From the NCBI RefSeq assembly GCF_026343115.1, contig NZ_JAPEMC010000007.1, forward strand, positions 22,604 to 86,603: a stretch of DNA of 64,000 bases, written 5' to 3'. Position numbers and translations under genes: made by a program. Below, piece by piece: positions 7,795-17,213 of this stretch. The DNA is from Streptomyces sp. NBC_00102 (GTDB lineage Bacteria; Actinomycetota; Actinomycetes; Streptomycetales; Streptomycetaceae). Position 1 is the stretch's first letter. Each line of letters opens with the position of its first letter. Under the pieces are notes generated by a model. The model was not told the origin of the DNA. It worked only from the letters and a program-made list of their open reading frames with translations, and did not search any database.

Positions 7795-10695
7795 ATGAGC
7801 GTGGCCGGCAGCGGGTCCGACGCGAGCGGGAACGATGAACGTGAGGTCTTCGTCGGGCGGCGGTCCGAGTCCGAGCGGCTTGCGGCGTGTGCGGACAAGG
7901 TGCGCGGCGGCGAGGCGTGGCTGGCGGTCGTCGAGGGTGAGGCGGGGATCGGCAAGAGCGCCCTGATACGCCGGGCGGTCTCCTCGCTGGAGGACTTCAC
8001 GGTGCTGTGGGCCGTGGGCGATCCCTCGGAGACCGATCTGCCCGGTGGTGTGCTGAGCCAGCTGGTGAGGCGGGTGGACCGGGATCTGACGGCTCGCTTC
8101 CCGCTGCTGGCACGACCGGGCGCGGCGGGGGTCTCGCCACACGCTCTGGGCGGGCAGTTGTTGCTGCTGCTGGGTGCGTTGCAGGAGTCCGGGGGCGGGG
8201 TCGCGGTCGTCGTCGACGACGCGCACTGGGCCGATCCGCTCTCCTCGCAGGTGCTGGGATTCGTGGTGCGCCGGCTCTGGGCCGACCGGGTACTCGTGCT
8301 GATGGCGACCCGTACGGACAGCGAGCAGAGCATGGAGGCACTGGCACGGCTGGTGCGGTCCGTCGACCGGGCGGTGCGGGTCGAGGTCGGCGGGCTCGGA
8401 CAGGAGGAAGTCGACCAGCTGGCCCGGCGGCTGCTGGCGGTGCGTGTGACACCGGAGCTGGTGACGCGGCTGCACGGCTACACGAAGGGCCATCCCCTCT
8501 ACGTACGCACCGTCCTGGCAGAGGTACCGCTTCAGGTGCTGGGCGACGAGTCGGCACGGCGGTGGCCGGTACACCAGTCGCTGCGGGCGGGGATCGGGGC
8601 CGCGCTGGGGCGCCTTCCCGCCGATTCGGTGGCCCTGGTGGAGGCGCTGGCGGTGCTGGACGGCCGGTTCCCCCTGGTGGGTGTGGCGCGGGTGGCCGGG
8701 GTGGCCGACGCCGTGGGGGCGCTCGAACCGGCGCTGGCTGCGGGTCTGGTGAAGTGGTGGCCGACGGACTCCGTGGGTCCGGTGGCCTTGGTCCACGGGT
8801 TGCAGCGGGACGCCGTCTACGCGGGGATCGGTCCCGGGCGACGGCGTGCGCTGCACACCGCGGCGGCCGAGGTGGTGGGTTCGGGGGCGGCCTGGGCTCA
8901 CCGTGTGGCCGCGGCCGACTCCGACGACCCTGTTCTGGCGGCCGATCTGGAGCGTTCGGCGAACACCGAGGCCCTCGCCGGCCGCAACGCCCTGGCAGCC
9001 ACCCGGTTGTTGTGGGCTTCGTCGCTGTCCGACGATCCCCTGGAACGGGAGCGGCGTCTGCTCACGGCCTGTGCCCAGTGGCTGCTGACCTTGCAGCCTT
9101 GGGCAGCCGTGCGGTTGAGGGCGGAGGTGGAGGAGTGCGCGGAGGGAACGCTGCGCAGTTGTGTGCTGGGGGTCATGGACCTCCTGGAGGGCCGGCTGGT
9201 CGTGGCCGAGGCCCGGTTGACCGAGGCTTGGCAGGAGGCGCTCGCCGATCCGGACGCGAGCTGGGTGGCGCTCCTGGCCGGTACGTTTCTGACCGTCATC
9301 ACGATCCGGCAGTGCCGGGGCGCGCGGACGGCGGACATCGCGGGCAAGACGCTGGCGATCGGTGACCTCGACGCGGGGACGTCCGATTTCATCCGCGCGG
9401 TACTGGCCACGGGCCGGATGTGGGACCAGGGGCCCGGTGCGGCGCTGCTGGACGTGGCGCACCTTCCGGTCGAGGCCGCCGAGGCGTCGAACGACCAGCT
9501 CGCGACGCTGGCCACCCGCGGTGTCATGCATCTGTTCCTGGGCCGGCTGGCCGCGGCGCGGGCCGATCTGCTCACGGTGGCACACCGCGACCGGCTGGGC
9601 GCGGCGTCCAAGCTCAGCCATCTGTCGTCGTCGTTGCTGGCGGTGGTGGAGTACCTCGGGGGTGACTGGAGCGCGAGTGAGAGCGCGGCGGACCGGGCGC
9701 TCGCGATCGCCGCCGCCCACGACCACGTTCTCGGCGACGCGGCCACGTGGTTCGCGGCCGTGTGCGTACAGGCGGGGCGCGGGCACTGGGAGGCTGCCGA
9801 GGAGTCCGTCGAGGCCCTGGAGCGGATCAACCGGATGCTGGGAGATCCGCCGGCGGAGCTTGTGTACGCCGGACTGGCGGGGGCGGTACTGGCTCAGGCC
9901 CGGGGCGACCATGCCGCCATGCTGCGGTCGTTGGCCCCCCTGGTCGAGCCTGTGACCGGAGGAGACGAGGCCGGGGACGAGGCCGGAGACGGGGAAGACC
10001 GGGTACTCCTGCGGTTCAAGCCGCTGTGGTTGTGGCAGCAGTCCCTGCTGGTCGAAGCGCTCACCGGGACGGGACGGCTGGTGGCCGCCGCGTCGGCCCT
10101 CGACGACTTCTGGCGCGGCTACGACGGCAGTGGATATCTGCGGGTCGTGGGGGCCCGGCTCAGCGGCCGACTCGCCGAAGCCCAGGGGCGGCCGCGTGAG
10201 GCGCTGGCGATCTACGCCCAGGCCCTGGGCGGGAAGACGGACGGCACCGGCGCTCCCGACGTCGCCGGGACCGGTGGGGCAGAGGACGCCGGCGAGGACG
10301 CCCCCCTGTTCCGCGCGATGCTGGAACACGCGTACGGCAGGCTCCTGGTGGCGACCAGGACAGGCTCCCGGCGGGACGCCGCGCGGTGGTTCAAGTCGGC
10401 CCACGACCGCTTCGACGCCCTGCGGGCAGAACCGTTCCTGCGTCGCTGTGAGACGGACCTCGCCGCCATGGGACTCACCGCTCCCGCCCACGCCCGGCAG
10501 CAGGTACTCGCACTGACCGAGCGGGAGGTGTCGGTCGCCCATCTCATCGCCGGCGGAAAGACGAACCAGGAGGCCGCGACGGAGCTCTACGTCACGCAGA
10601 AGACCGTCGAATACCACTTGTCGAACATCTACGCCAAGCTCGGCATCACCTCACGCCGCCACCTCGCACAGGCGCTCCGGACCCCGCGGACCTGA
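7795..10695 (+). CDS. LAL-family LuxR transcriptional regulator
   Basis: A 966-aa regulator of the LAL (large ATP-binding LuxR, MalT-like) family. Near the N-terminus (residues ~20-60) is a FVGR box followed by Walker A GEAGIGKS. Walker B VAVVVDDAHWAD follows at ~135-150. A long helical TPR-like middle comes next, and the last 65 residues are a LuxR/GerE helix-turn-helix (LTEREVSVAHLIAGGKTNQE, TVEYHLSNIYAKLGI). Such proteins activate catabolic or secondary-metabolite genes after ligand and ATP binding. The ATG at 7795 is chosen because GGGGAGA lies eight bases upstream and the FVGR box starts soon after. The adjacent genes give no clear target; a second LAL gene lies 3.5 kb downstream on the same strand. 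Confidence 0.9.
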   Translation: MSVAGSGSDASGNDEREVFVGRRSESERLAACADKVRGGEAWLAVVEGEAGIGKSALIRRAVSSLEDFTVLWAVGDPSETDLPGGVLSQLVRRVDRDLTARFPLLARPGAAGVSPHALGGQLLLLLGALQESGGGVAVVVDDAHWADPLSSQVLGFVVRRLWADRVLVLMATRTDSEQSMEALARLVRSVDRAVRVEVGGLGQEEVDQLARRLLAVRVTPELVTRLHGYTKGHPLYVRTVLAEVPLQVLGDESARRWPVHQSLRAGIGAALGRLPADSVALVEALAVLDGRFPLVGVARVAGVADAVGALEPALAAGLVKWWPTDSVGPVALVHGLQRDAVYAGIGPGRRRALHTAAAEVVGSGAAWAHRVAAADSDDPVLAADLERSANTEALAGRNALAATRLLWASSLSDDPLERERRLLTACAQWLLTLQPWAAVRLRAEVEECAEGTLRSCVLGVMDLLEGRLVVAEARLTEAWQEALADPDASWVALLAGTFLTVITIRQCRGARTADIAGKTLAIGDLDAGTSDFIRAVLATGRMWDQGPGAALLDVAHLPVEAAEASNDQLATLATRGVMHLFLGRLAAARADLLTVAHRDRLGAASKLSHLSSSLLAVVEYLGGDWSASESAADRALAIAAAHDHVLGDAATWFAAVCVQAGRGHWEAAEESVEALERINRMLGDPPAELVYAGLAGAVLAQARGDHAAMLRSLAPLVEPVTGGDEAGDEAGDGEDRVLLRFKPLWLWQQSLLVEALTGTGRLVAAASALDDFWRGYDGSGYLRVVGARLSGRLAEAQGRPREALAIYAQALGGKTDGTGAPDVAGTGGAEDAGEDAPLFRAMLEHAYGRLLVATRTGSRRDAARWFKSAHDRFDALRAEPFLRRCETDLAAMGLTAPAHARQQVLALTEREVSVAHLIAGGKTNQEAATELYVTQKTVEYHLSNIYAKLGITSRRHLAQALRTPRT

Positions 10696-10951
10696 CGGCG
10701 GCGCGTCCGGTCGGCGGCGCGTCCGGCCGCACCTGCCCCGTACCCGCCCGCACGCAGGGGGAGCAGTGGGAGCAGCCGGGTGACATCGTCGCGGTTGCCG
10801 CCCGGCGAGGCAGCAGCGCGCGGGATGCCGGTGGCATCGGTGATCGGTGGTGCGAGCCGGTCCCCGCCGGACCTGGCCAGGGTGCCGGCTTCGCGCCTTC
10901 TCGGGCCGATCGACATGCTGGGCCAGGGCCGTGACGGTCGCGCATGAGTGG

Positions 10952-11515
10952 TCAGGTGCCGTGGGCACCGATGCCGGCGACGGCGAGCCGGAAGGCGCGA
11001 TCCGCCCGGGTCGCCGGGTCGGTGTAATGCTCGGTGGCCAGGGCGATTCCGACGATCAGTGTGAGCAGATCATCGATGGTGACGTCCGCCCGGACGGTCC
11101 GGTCGTCGATGGCCTTGCGCAGCAGCAGGTCGCCGGCCGCACCGATGACCGGCGCACAGGAGTCCTGGCCGGCCTCGTCCCGGAGGGGCTCGTAGGAGAG
11201 GACGTCCGCCAGACCGCGGGCGGCGAGCGAGTAGGCGAGCAGTTCGCGCAGCCATTCCACCAGCGCTCCGCGGCTGTCGTCCTGGCCGCGGAGCGCGTGA
11301 GCGCGATCGCTCAGGTCATGGACGCGCTGTTTGAAAACGGCTTCGAGGAGGGCCTTACGGGTGGGGAAATGACGCCGCACGGTGGCCGATCCGACCCCTG
11401 CGATGCGGGCGATCCGCTCCAGAGACGCCTGGGCCCCCTGGGCCGCCACCTCGGCCTCGGCCACGGCGAGGATGTGCGTGTAGTTGCGGCGGGCATCCGA
11501 GCGCTGGCCGGTCAT
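10952..11515 (-). CDS. TetR-family repressor
   Basis: A 187-aa TetR-type protein. The N-terminal helix-turn-helix spans ILAVAEAEVAAQGAQASLERIARIAGVGSATVRRHF (shown here as the region of residues ~12-50), followed by a helical ligand-binding domain. The ATG at 11515 has GGGGAGA two to eight bases upstream; a longer upstream frame lacks such a site. It is divergent from the nmrA-like gene, and the 105-bp gap has two near-identical palindromes, so it very probably represses both genes and itself. The ligand is unknown, possibly a quinone or electrophile given the partner. Confidence 0.88.
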   Translation of the reverse strand: MTGQRSDARRNYTHILAVAEAEVAAQGAQASLERIARIAGVGSATVRRHFPTRKALLEAVFKQRVHDLSDRAHALRGQDDSRGALVEWLRELLAYSLAARGLADVLSYEPLRDEAGQDSCAPVIGAAGDLLLRKAIDDRTVRADVTIDDLLTLIVGIALATEHYTDPATRADRAFRLAVAGIGAHGT

Positions 11516-11533
11516 GGTCTCCCCAACATTGAT

Positions 11534-11554
11534 AAACGGCGGGCCCCGCCGTAT
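11534..11554. promoter_or_regulatory. TetR operator, copy 1
   Basis: Arms AAACGGCGGG and CCCGCCGTAT around a central C form a palindrome with one mismatch, 19 bases upstream of the tetR start. It matches the second copy in 20 of 21 positions. Confidence 0.8.
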
Positions 11555-11567
11555 CGTAGCGGACACG

Positions 11568-11588
11568 AAACGGCGGGCCCCGCCGTTT
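11568..11588. promoter_or_regulatory. TetR operator, copy 2
   Basis: Arms AAACGGCGGG and CCCGCCGTTT around a central C form a perfect palindrome; flanking G and C extend it to 11 bp per arm. It is 34 bp from copy 1 and 32 bases before the nmrA-like start. Confidence 0.85.
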
Positions 11589-11620
11589 CTGGTGTGCGTG
11601 ACTCCCGAGGAGATGTACAC

Positions 11621-12544
11621 ATGACCACTGCCGCACCACCGGTTCTCGTCACCGGTGCCACGGGCCGCCAGGGCGGAGCCACCACCCGCGCCCTACTGGC
11701 CCAGGGAACACCGGTACGCGCCCTGGTACGCGACCCGAACACGCCGCGCGCACGGGCCGTCGAAGAACTCGGCGCCGACCTCCTCGTCGGCGATCTCACC
11801 GAACCCGCGACCCTTGAGGCGGCCGTGGACGGCGTGCGGGCCGTGTTCTCCGTCCAGATGCCCGCGTACACCGAGCAGGGGTTCGACTTCGCCGGCGAAG
11901 TCAGCCAGGCGGACAACCTCATGACGACGGCGCGGACCGCCGGTGTGCAGCAGTTCGTCCAGTCCACCACCAGCGGCGTGGGACAGCACGTCGAGGCCCC
12001 GGGCTGGGCCGAAGGACGGTGGACGGTGATGGAAGCCCCGCTCGGCACGAAAGCAACGATCCAGGACCGGCTGCGCGAACTCGACTTTCCCCACTGGACG
12101 TTGCTCAAGCCGTCGTTCTTCATGGAGAACTTCGAGCCGTCCATGCGGTTCTACTTCCCCCGCGGCGTCGAAGGAGGTCTGGTCACCGTCGTCAAACCGG
12201 GCACGCACCTGGCACTCGTGGCGGCCGAAGACGTGGGCCGCGCCGCCGCGGCCGCCATCTCCGCCCCTGCCGCGTTCCACCGCATGGAACTGGAACTCGC
12301 CAGCGATTACCTGACCATGACCGAAATCGCCGAGATCCTCTCCCGCGCCACGGGCGTCCCGCTGACAGCCCCGGACATGACCGAAGAACAGGCCCGCGCC
12401 GCCGGAATGGGAGACATGGGCGCCACGCACGCGTTCATGGAGGCCGTCGGCCACCCCGCCCGGCCACAGTTCGCCCGTGCGCTGGGCATCGACGTGACCA
12501 GCTTCGAAGAGTGGGCACACCAACACCTGCGGAACACCGCCTGA
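11621..12544 (+). CDS. NmrA-family NAD(P)-binding protein / quinone oxidoreductase-like
   Basis: A 307-aa atypical SDR. Residues ~8-20 hold the glycine motif VTGATGRQGG, followed by ALVRDPNTPRA, which fits NADP binding. The body reads like NmrA/QOR2-type proteins (VQQFVQSTTSGVG, WTLLKPSFFMENF). There is no classical YxxxK dyad, as is usual in this group, which either senses redox state or reduces quinones. The ATG at 11621 has GAGGAG upstream. It is divergent from tetR with twin operators between them, so it is likely induced by the TetR ligand. Confidence 0.85.
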   Translation: MTTAAPPVLVTGATGRQGGATTRALLAQGTPVRALVRDPNTPRARAVEELGADLLVGDLTEPATLEAAVDGVRAVFSVQMPAYTEQGFDFAGEVSQADNLMTTARTAGVQQFVQSTTSGVGQHVEAPGWAEGRWTVMEAPLGTKATIQDRLRELDFPHWTLLKPSFFMENFEPSMRFYFPRGVEGGLVTVVKPGTHLALVAAEDVGRAAAAAISAPAAFHRMELELASDYLTMTEIAEILSRATGVPLTAPDMTEEQARAAGMGDMGATHAFMEAVGHPARPQFARALGIDVTSFEEWAHQHLRNTA

Positions 12545-12897
12545 GCAGCGAGATGTGACGTCGACGAGTAGCCGTGCGCCTGCTCGGCGGCTTCGGGACA
12601 GGCCTCACGCCGCGTGCTCGACCGGAGCCGGCTCCGCGACCGCGGCCTCGTCCCTCGGATCGCCCGCGGTCTTGGGCTGGTTGACGCGTCGTCGGATCGC
12701 CTTTCGGCCCGGGCCGAGGGCGTGCCGTCACAGTGCCGTCGTTCGGCCGGAGGCCGGGCCGGGCGGCGTCCGGTGCGTGCGATCGCAAGGCGGAGATCCA
12801 CCCCCGACACTGGATGTATCGGGGGTGACCCCGACAACGCGGCGAGTGTGCGTGCCAGGCGTCGCCCGGCAGAGAACAGTTTGACGGCACACCCTAG
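12545..12897. other. Intergenic region with a possible transporter-tail remnant
   Basis: There is no complete gene in about 350 bases. On the minus strand a frame ending in TGA at 12605-12607 reads VNQPKTAGDPRDEAAVAEPA just before its stop. This resembles the charged tail of an MFS-type transporter, but upstream coding cannot be followed. Low confidence. Confidence 0.25.
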
Positions 12898-12922
12898 TAC
12901 TCCAGCTGTAGATCGTGATCTT

Positions 12923-13501
12923 CAAGTCTGATTCGCGGCTTGTCGGTGGTAGTGGCTGGCCTGGGCTCGGGCCTGGTGACAGCGTCGCCAGGCGGACCAG
13001 CGGAGCCGGTGGACCGCGTCGCGCATCGGCCGGACGAATGCTGTGAGCAGTCGCTGGATCTCGTTGCAGGTGAGCGGGATCAGCTCGTCCGGGGCGGGAT
13101 GGCAGGCGTGTTCATCGGCGCGGACGACGGCGAGGGAGGCGTGAGCGAGCATGGCCAGGGTGACCCAGCGGGACCATGAGGTGAAGCGTCTCCTCGTCGC
13201 CCAGATGCTCCAGCACATACTCACGCACGTCGTCACGCACACGGTCGGCATCCCACTTCGCCCGCGCGAGCAGGTGCTGCATGCCGTCCGGACTTGCCTC
13301 CCCGGCCCACTCGGCGATCGACCAGCAATTCTTGCGCGGCAGGCCCGACAGCAGCCCCAGCACCAAGTCCTTCACCCGGCGCCGGGGTTCGACCCGTGTG
13401 AACCGGCCTGCGATCCGGGCCATCAGGCCCTCGAACGCCTCCTGCCAGCGGGCAGGGTCCACGCTGTGACCTGCGGCCACCGCACGATCGTTTGCCCTCA
13501 C
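12923..13501 (-). pseudogene. IS701-family transposase remnant, internally deleted
   Basis: The minus strand at 13501-13185 encodes an N-terminal segment (RRVKDLVLGLLSGLPRKNCW, then GMQHLLARAKWDADRVRDDV) typical of IS701-type DDE transposases. After about 13185 the frame changes and a C-terminal segment follows (WVTLAMLAHASLAVVRADEH, CNEIQRLLTAF) down to about 12925. The middle, with the DDE residues, is missing, so no active transposase can be made. The whole runs toward the left inverted repeat. Confidence 0.75.
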
Positions 13502-13562
13502 ACACCGATGATCAGCGGTGGCCGCAGCCTTCCCGCAGCCAGACCACCAGCAAGATCACGGT

Positions 13563-14063
13563 CTACCGCTTCGGTACCAAGTCACGCTGATACCAGGGAC
13601 CTGAGCTACCACCGAGGTCGGCCGGGTCCGCCGGGCTGACCAGGACAAACCCAGCCTTGATCAGCACCCTCTGGGACGCGACATTCTCGCGGGAGGTGCC
13701 CGCCCGCAGGGCGCGCAGCCCATGCCTCGCCACCGCCAGCCGGCACAGCTCCCGGACGGTCGCGGTCGCCATGCCACGGCCGGCGATGTGCTGCGCGACC
13801 CGGTAACCGAGCTCAGCAGTGCCGTTCTCGAGGTCGTACAGGTTGAACCGGCCCAGAACCGAGCCGTCGTCGGCAACGAGTAGGTAGAAGGCGCAAATGC
13901 CGGCCTCCTGCTCGGCCAGCAGGGCGCTGTACCGGTCCGTGAACTTGTCGAAGAAGTCGTCGCCGCGGTCGGGGACCGAGGCAGCGAAGTAGGCGCGGTT
14001 CGCCAGCTCGAAGGCCAGGACTGCCGGGGCATGGCCAGCATGCAGCCGCTTCAGATTGGGCAC
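13563..14063 (-). CDS. GNAT-family N-acetyltransferase inside the IS relic
   Basis: A 166-aa RimJ/RimL-type GNAT. Motif A/acetyl-CoA loop AQHIAGRGMATATV lies around residues 90-105, and the family-typical SRENVASQRVLIKAGF at ~125-140 is followed by WYQRDL at the end. Full length for the family. Members acetylate protein N-termini, ribosomal proteins or small molecules including antibiotics; the substrate is not readable here. The start is GTG with no strong ribosome-binding site. Its location between IS ends suggests it was carried in as a passenger. Confidence 0.82.
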   Translation of the reverse strand: MPNLKRLHAGHAPAVLAFELANRAYFAASVPDRGDDFFDKFTDRYSALLAEQEAGICAFYLLVADDGSVLGRFNLYDLENGTAELGYRVAQHIAGRGMATATVRELCRLAVARHGLRALRAGTSRENVASQRVLIKAGFVLVSPADPADLGGSSGPWYQRDLVPKR

Positions 14064-14213
14064 CGCCCGACCCTAACCGGTTGGTGGGCTCAGATCCTTT
14101 GAGTTTCCGCCAGCGGCAGACAATCCCCAGACCAGGACACATGACGATCTACGACTGGAGTACTAGGGTCCACCCCCAGGGTCCCCGGGGCCCCGGGGTG
14201 GTCTTCTGGGGGC

Positions 14214-17213
14214 ATGACTGGACGCTCCCGGGCCGCGGCCCGCACCCGCCAGGTTCCGCTCACCGGCCGGCACGAGGAACTGCGGGTACTGTCCGACCTG
14301 GTCGCGGGCGTGCGTGACGGCATGAGCGCGGCGCTCGTCGTAGTCGGCGAGGCCGGTATCGGCAAGACCACGCTGCTGGACCGTCTCGCCGAGACCTCGG
14401 ACGACCTGCGGGTCGTACGTATCGCGGGGGCGGAGTCCGAGGCGCTGCTCGGATTCGCGGGCCTCCACCGCCTCCTGCGGCCCTTCCTGAACGGTCTGGA
14501 GTCACTGCCGGCCCCTCAGCACGAGGCGCTGGCTGCCGCGTTCGGACTGCTGGCCGCGCCTCGGGCCGATCGCTACCTGGTGGGCATGGCGGCCCTGACG
14601 CTGCTCGCCGACGCCGCCTCGGCACAGCCTCTGCTGTGCCTGGTCGACGACGTGCAGTGGCTGGACCGCGAGTCCTGCGACGCGCTGGCGTTCGTGGCCC
14701 GGCGGCTGGGCGCGGAGGCTCTGGGCCTGGTGGTCGCGGGCCGCGGGGAACCGGGCGGACAGGGCGCGTTCGACGGGCTGGAGACTCTGGCGGTCGGCGG
14801 GCTTGCCGGAGCCCAGGCGCACGAGCTGCTCGGACACAGTGTGCGGGGGCGGGTGGACGCGGCGGTGGCCGCGCGCATCGTGGCCGACTCCGGCGGCAAC
14901 CCCCTGGCGCTGATGGAGAGCGCGCAGGCGCTGAGCCCCGCTCACCTGGCCGGGACGGCCCCGCTGCTCGAACCACTGCCTGTGGGAGCCCGGTTGGAGA
15001 ACCACTTCGGGCGTCTGGTGCAGGGCTTGCCCGCGGAGACCCGGACCTTCCTGGTACTGCTTTCGGCCGCGCCGCCCGAGGACGCGCTGCTGCTGTGGCG
15101 GGCTGCGGCGGAACTGGGCGTCTTCGCACAGGCCGCGGACGCGGCCGTGTCCGCGGGCGTGCTCACCGGCGGGGGGCTGCTGGAGTTCCGGCACCCGCTG
15201 ATCCGCTCGGCCGTCTACCGCAGCGCCCCGGCCGGTGAGCGCAGGCGCGTCCACGCCGCGCTCGCCGCTGTCAGCGATCCGCTGCGCGACCCCGAGCGGC
15301 GGGCCTGGCACCGTGCCGAGGCGACCGTCGGGCTCGACGACGAGGTGGCCGACGAACTGGTCGCGGCGGCGGAACTGGCACGCCGGCGCGGCGGCTACGC
15401 CGAACGGGCCGCCCTTCTGGCCCGGGCGGCACAGCTCTCCCGGGCCGACCGGGCGGTACGGCTCGTCGAGGCCGCCCGAGCCCATCTCGTGCTGGGTGAT
15501 CCTGCCACCGCCCAGTCCCTCCTCGCGCAGGCTCAGCCGCTGCTGGCCGGCGGCGACTCCGTCCTGCGGGCCCGCGCTCTGCACACCCGGGCCACCACCG
15601 ACATCTATTTCGGGCGGCTCGCGGGCCTGGGATCGCCGCTGCTGGCCGCCGCCGGTGTGGTCGCGGACACGGACCGCGCTCTGGCCCGGTCCATCCTGGT
15701 GGAAGGGCTGCTGGCCGTGCTCTGCGGTGAACACGACGCGACGGCCCGGGAGGAACTCGGCGTGACGATCCTGACTTCGCCCGCCCTGAGCCCCCTGGCC
15801 GCGAGCCCGCCGGCACTGACCGTCCCGGCCGGACCCACGCAGGTCGGTTCCGTACCCGCCGGTTCCCTGCCCGCCGGTTCCGTACCCGTCGGTTCCGTGC
15901 CCGCCGGTTCCGTACCCGCCGGCCCCGCGCCCGTCGGGTCTGACACGGTCGTGGTCCCGGCCCCGGCGGCCCTGTCGGCGCCGATACCCGGGCCGTCCGC
16001 CCTCCCCAGCAGCGCCGACCTCCTCCTCGAAGGCTTCGCCCTGCGGATGCGCGGCGGCTACCGGGCCGCTCTGCCTCTCCTCCAGGCCGCGCTCGCCGCC
16101 CTGGAACGGGATACCGACGTGGTCGGGCACGGCCTGCGCGCGGCGACCCTGGCCCTCTACGCCGCCGAGGAGGTCTGGGACGAGACCGGTGGCGCGGAGG
16201 CCGCCCGGCTCGTGGAGGCGCACGAGCGCTCCATCGGCACGCTGGGAGCACTGCGCTCCACCCTGGTGGTCCGGTCGACCTGGGAGATCCGGGCCGGCCG
16301 GTTCGCCTCCGCCACCGCGTGCCTGGACGAGGCCCAGGACCTCGCCGCCGTCATCGGCCAGCCCTCCCCCGGCCTGGCCTTCCGGGTGGAGCTCCTGGCC
16401 TGGAGCGGCCAGGAATCGGCCACCCGGACGGCCGCGGACCTCCTCGTGCGCGACCTGGCCAGCCGGCACGCGAACGGCGGTCTGGCCGACTGGGCGAGGA
16501 ACAGCCTGACCGTCCTCGAACTCAGCCTGGGGAACTACGTCCGGGCCGCCGCCCACGCGCGCGTCACCTTCGACGCAGACAACCCCGGAGGAGCCCCCCG
16601 CGCCCTGCCCGATCTCGTCGAAGCCTCCACCCGCTGCGGCGACCCGCTCACGGCCCGACAGGCTCTCACCCGCCTCGAGGGGCGCGCGCTGCCGGCCGGA
16701 ACGCCCTGGGCCCTGGGACTCCTGGAACGTTGCCGGGCCCTCGTCTCGGCCGACGACGACCGGGCCGCATCCCACTTCGGGCGCTCCCTGGTCCTCCTCG
16801 GCCGCACCCAGGTGCGCACCGACCTGGCCCGCACCCACCTCCTCTACGGTGAATGGCTCCGCAGGCGCCGACGCCGCACCGAGGCACGGACCCAACTGGG
16901 CCACGCATACCGGATGTTCACCGACATGGGGGCGGCCGCCTTCGCCGAGCGGGCCCGGACCGAGCTCCTCGCCACGGGCGCGCACCCCCGCAAACGCTCC
17001 GGCCGCTCCCCGCACGACCTCACCGAGCACGACCTCACTCCGCAGGAACGGCGCATCGCCACCCTCGCCGCTCACGGAACCACCAACAACGAGATCGCGA
17101 CCCGGCTCTTCATCACGCAGTCGACCGTCGAGTACCACCTCAACAAGATCTTCCGGAAACTCGACATCACCTCCCGGCGGCAGCTCACATCCCTTCTGGA
17201 CAGCGAGAACTGA
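14214..17213 (+). CDS. LAL-family LuxR transcriptional regulator with a low-complexity linker
   Basis: A 999-aa LAL regulator. Residues ~15-60 contain GRHEELRVL then Walker A GEAGIGKTTLLDRL; Walker B LLCLVDDVQWLDRES is near 140. TPR-like helices fill the middle, and a C-terminal LuxR helix-turn-helix (LTPQERRIATLAAHGTTNNE, TVEYHLNKIFRKLDI) ends the protein. Residues ~541-577 are a run of Val-Pro-Ala-Gly-Ser pentapeptides, probably a flexible linker within the helical domain. It is followed on the same strand by hydrolase and dehydrogenase genes (17.4-22.7 kb), the likely targets. The ATG is at 14214 with a G-run just upstream. Confidence 0.9.
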   Translation: MTGRSRAAARTRQVPLTGRHEELRVLSDLVAGVRDGMSAALVVVGEAGIGKTTLLDRLAETSDDLRVVRIAGAESEALLGFAGLHRLLRPFLNGLESLPAPQHEALAAAFGLLAAPRADRYLVGMAALTLLADAASAQPLLCLVDDVQWLDRESCDALAFVARRLGAEALGLVVAGRGEPGGQGAFDGLETLAVGGLAGAQAHELLGHSVRGRVDAAVAARIVADSGGNPLALMESAQALSPAHLAGTAPLLEPLPVGARLENHFGRLVQGLPAETRTFLVLLSAAPPEDALLLWRAAAELGVFAQAADAAVSAGVLTGGGLLEFRHPLIRSAVYRSAPAGERRRVHAALAAVSDPLRDPERRAWHRAEATVGLDDEVADELVAAAELARRRGGYAERAALLARAAQLSRADRAVRLVEAARAHLVLGDPATAQSLLAQAQPLLAGGDSVLRARALHTRATTDIYFGRLAGLGSPLLAAAGVVADTDRALARSILVEGLLAVLCGEHDATAREELGVTILTSPALSPLAASPPALTVPAGPTQVGSVPAGSLPAGSVPVGSVPAGSVPAGPAPVGSDTVVVPAPAALSAPIPGPSALPSSADLLLEGFALRMRGGYRAALPLLQAALAALERDTDVVGHGLRAATLALYAAEEVWDETGGAEAARLVEAHERSIGTLGALRSTLVVRSTWEIRAGRFASATACLDEAQDLAAVIGQPSPGLAFRVELLAWSGQESATRTAADLLVRDLASRHANGGLADWARNSLTVLELSLGNYVRAAAHARVTFDADNPGGAPRALPDLVEASTRCGDPLTARQALTRLEGRALPAGTPWALGLLERCRALVSADDDRAASHFGRSLVLLGRTQVRTDLARTHLLYGEWLRRRRRRTEARTQLGHAYRMFTDMGAAAFAERARTELLATGAHPRKRSGRSPHDLTEHDLTPQERRIATLAAHGTTNNEIATRLFITQSTVEYHLNKIFRKLDITSRRQLTSLLDSEN
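15836..15945 (+). repeat. 15-bp tandem repeats encoding VPAGS pentapeptides
   Basis: About seven imperfect 15-bp units (core GTACCCGCCGGTTCC) lie inside the LAL regulator gene. Units differ mostly in silent or Ala/Val and Ser/Pro changes. The copy number is likely to vary between strains without frameshift, since 15 is a multiple of three. Confidence 0.85.

Larger units (their letters stand above)
12898..14162. mobile_element. IS701-like relic with terminal inverted repeats carrying a GNAT gene
   Basis: The left end (12898-12920, starting TACTCCAG) and the right end (14140-14162, ending CTGGAGTA) are inverted repeats matching at 19 of 23 positions. CTAG flanks both ends (12894-12897 and 14163-14166) and fits a 4-bp YTAR-type target duplication, which I recall for IS701-like elements. 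Inside, on the minus strand, are N- and C-terminal transposase remnants with the catalytic middle deleted, and an intact acetyltransferase gene. At 13552-13566 is a partial copy of the inner terminal repeat (AAGATCACGGTCTAC), so the acetyltransferase may sit between the old right end and the present one. Confidence 0.7.

Noticed and set aside
7504..10617. A 1,037-codon minus-strand frame over the first LAL gene
   Set aside because: Antisense shadow with Arg/Gln/Pro-rich content and no domain; the plus-strand LuxR gene is unambiguous.
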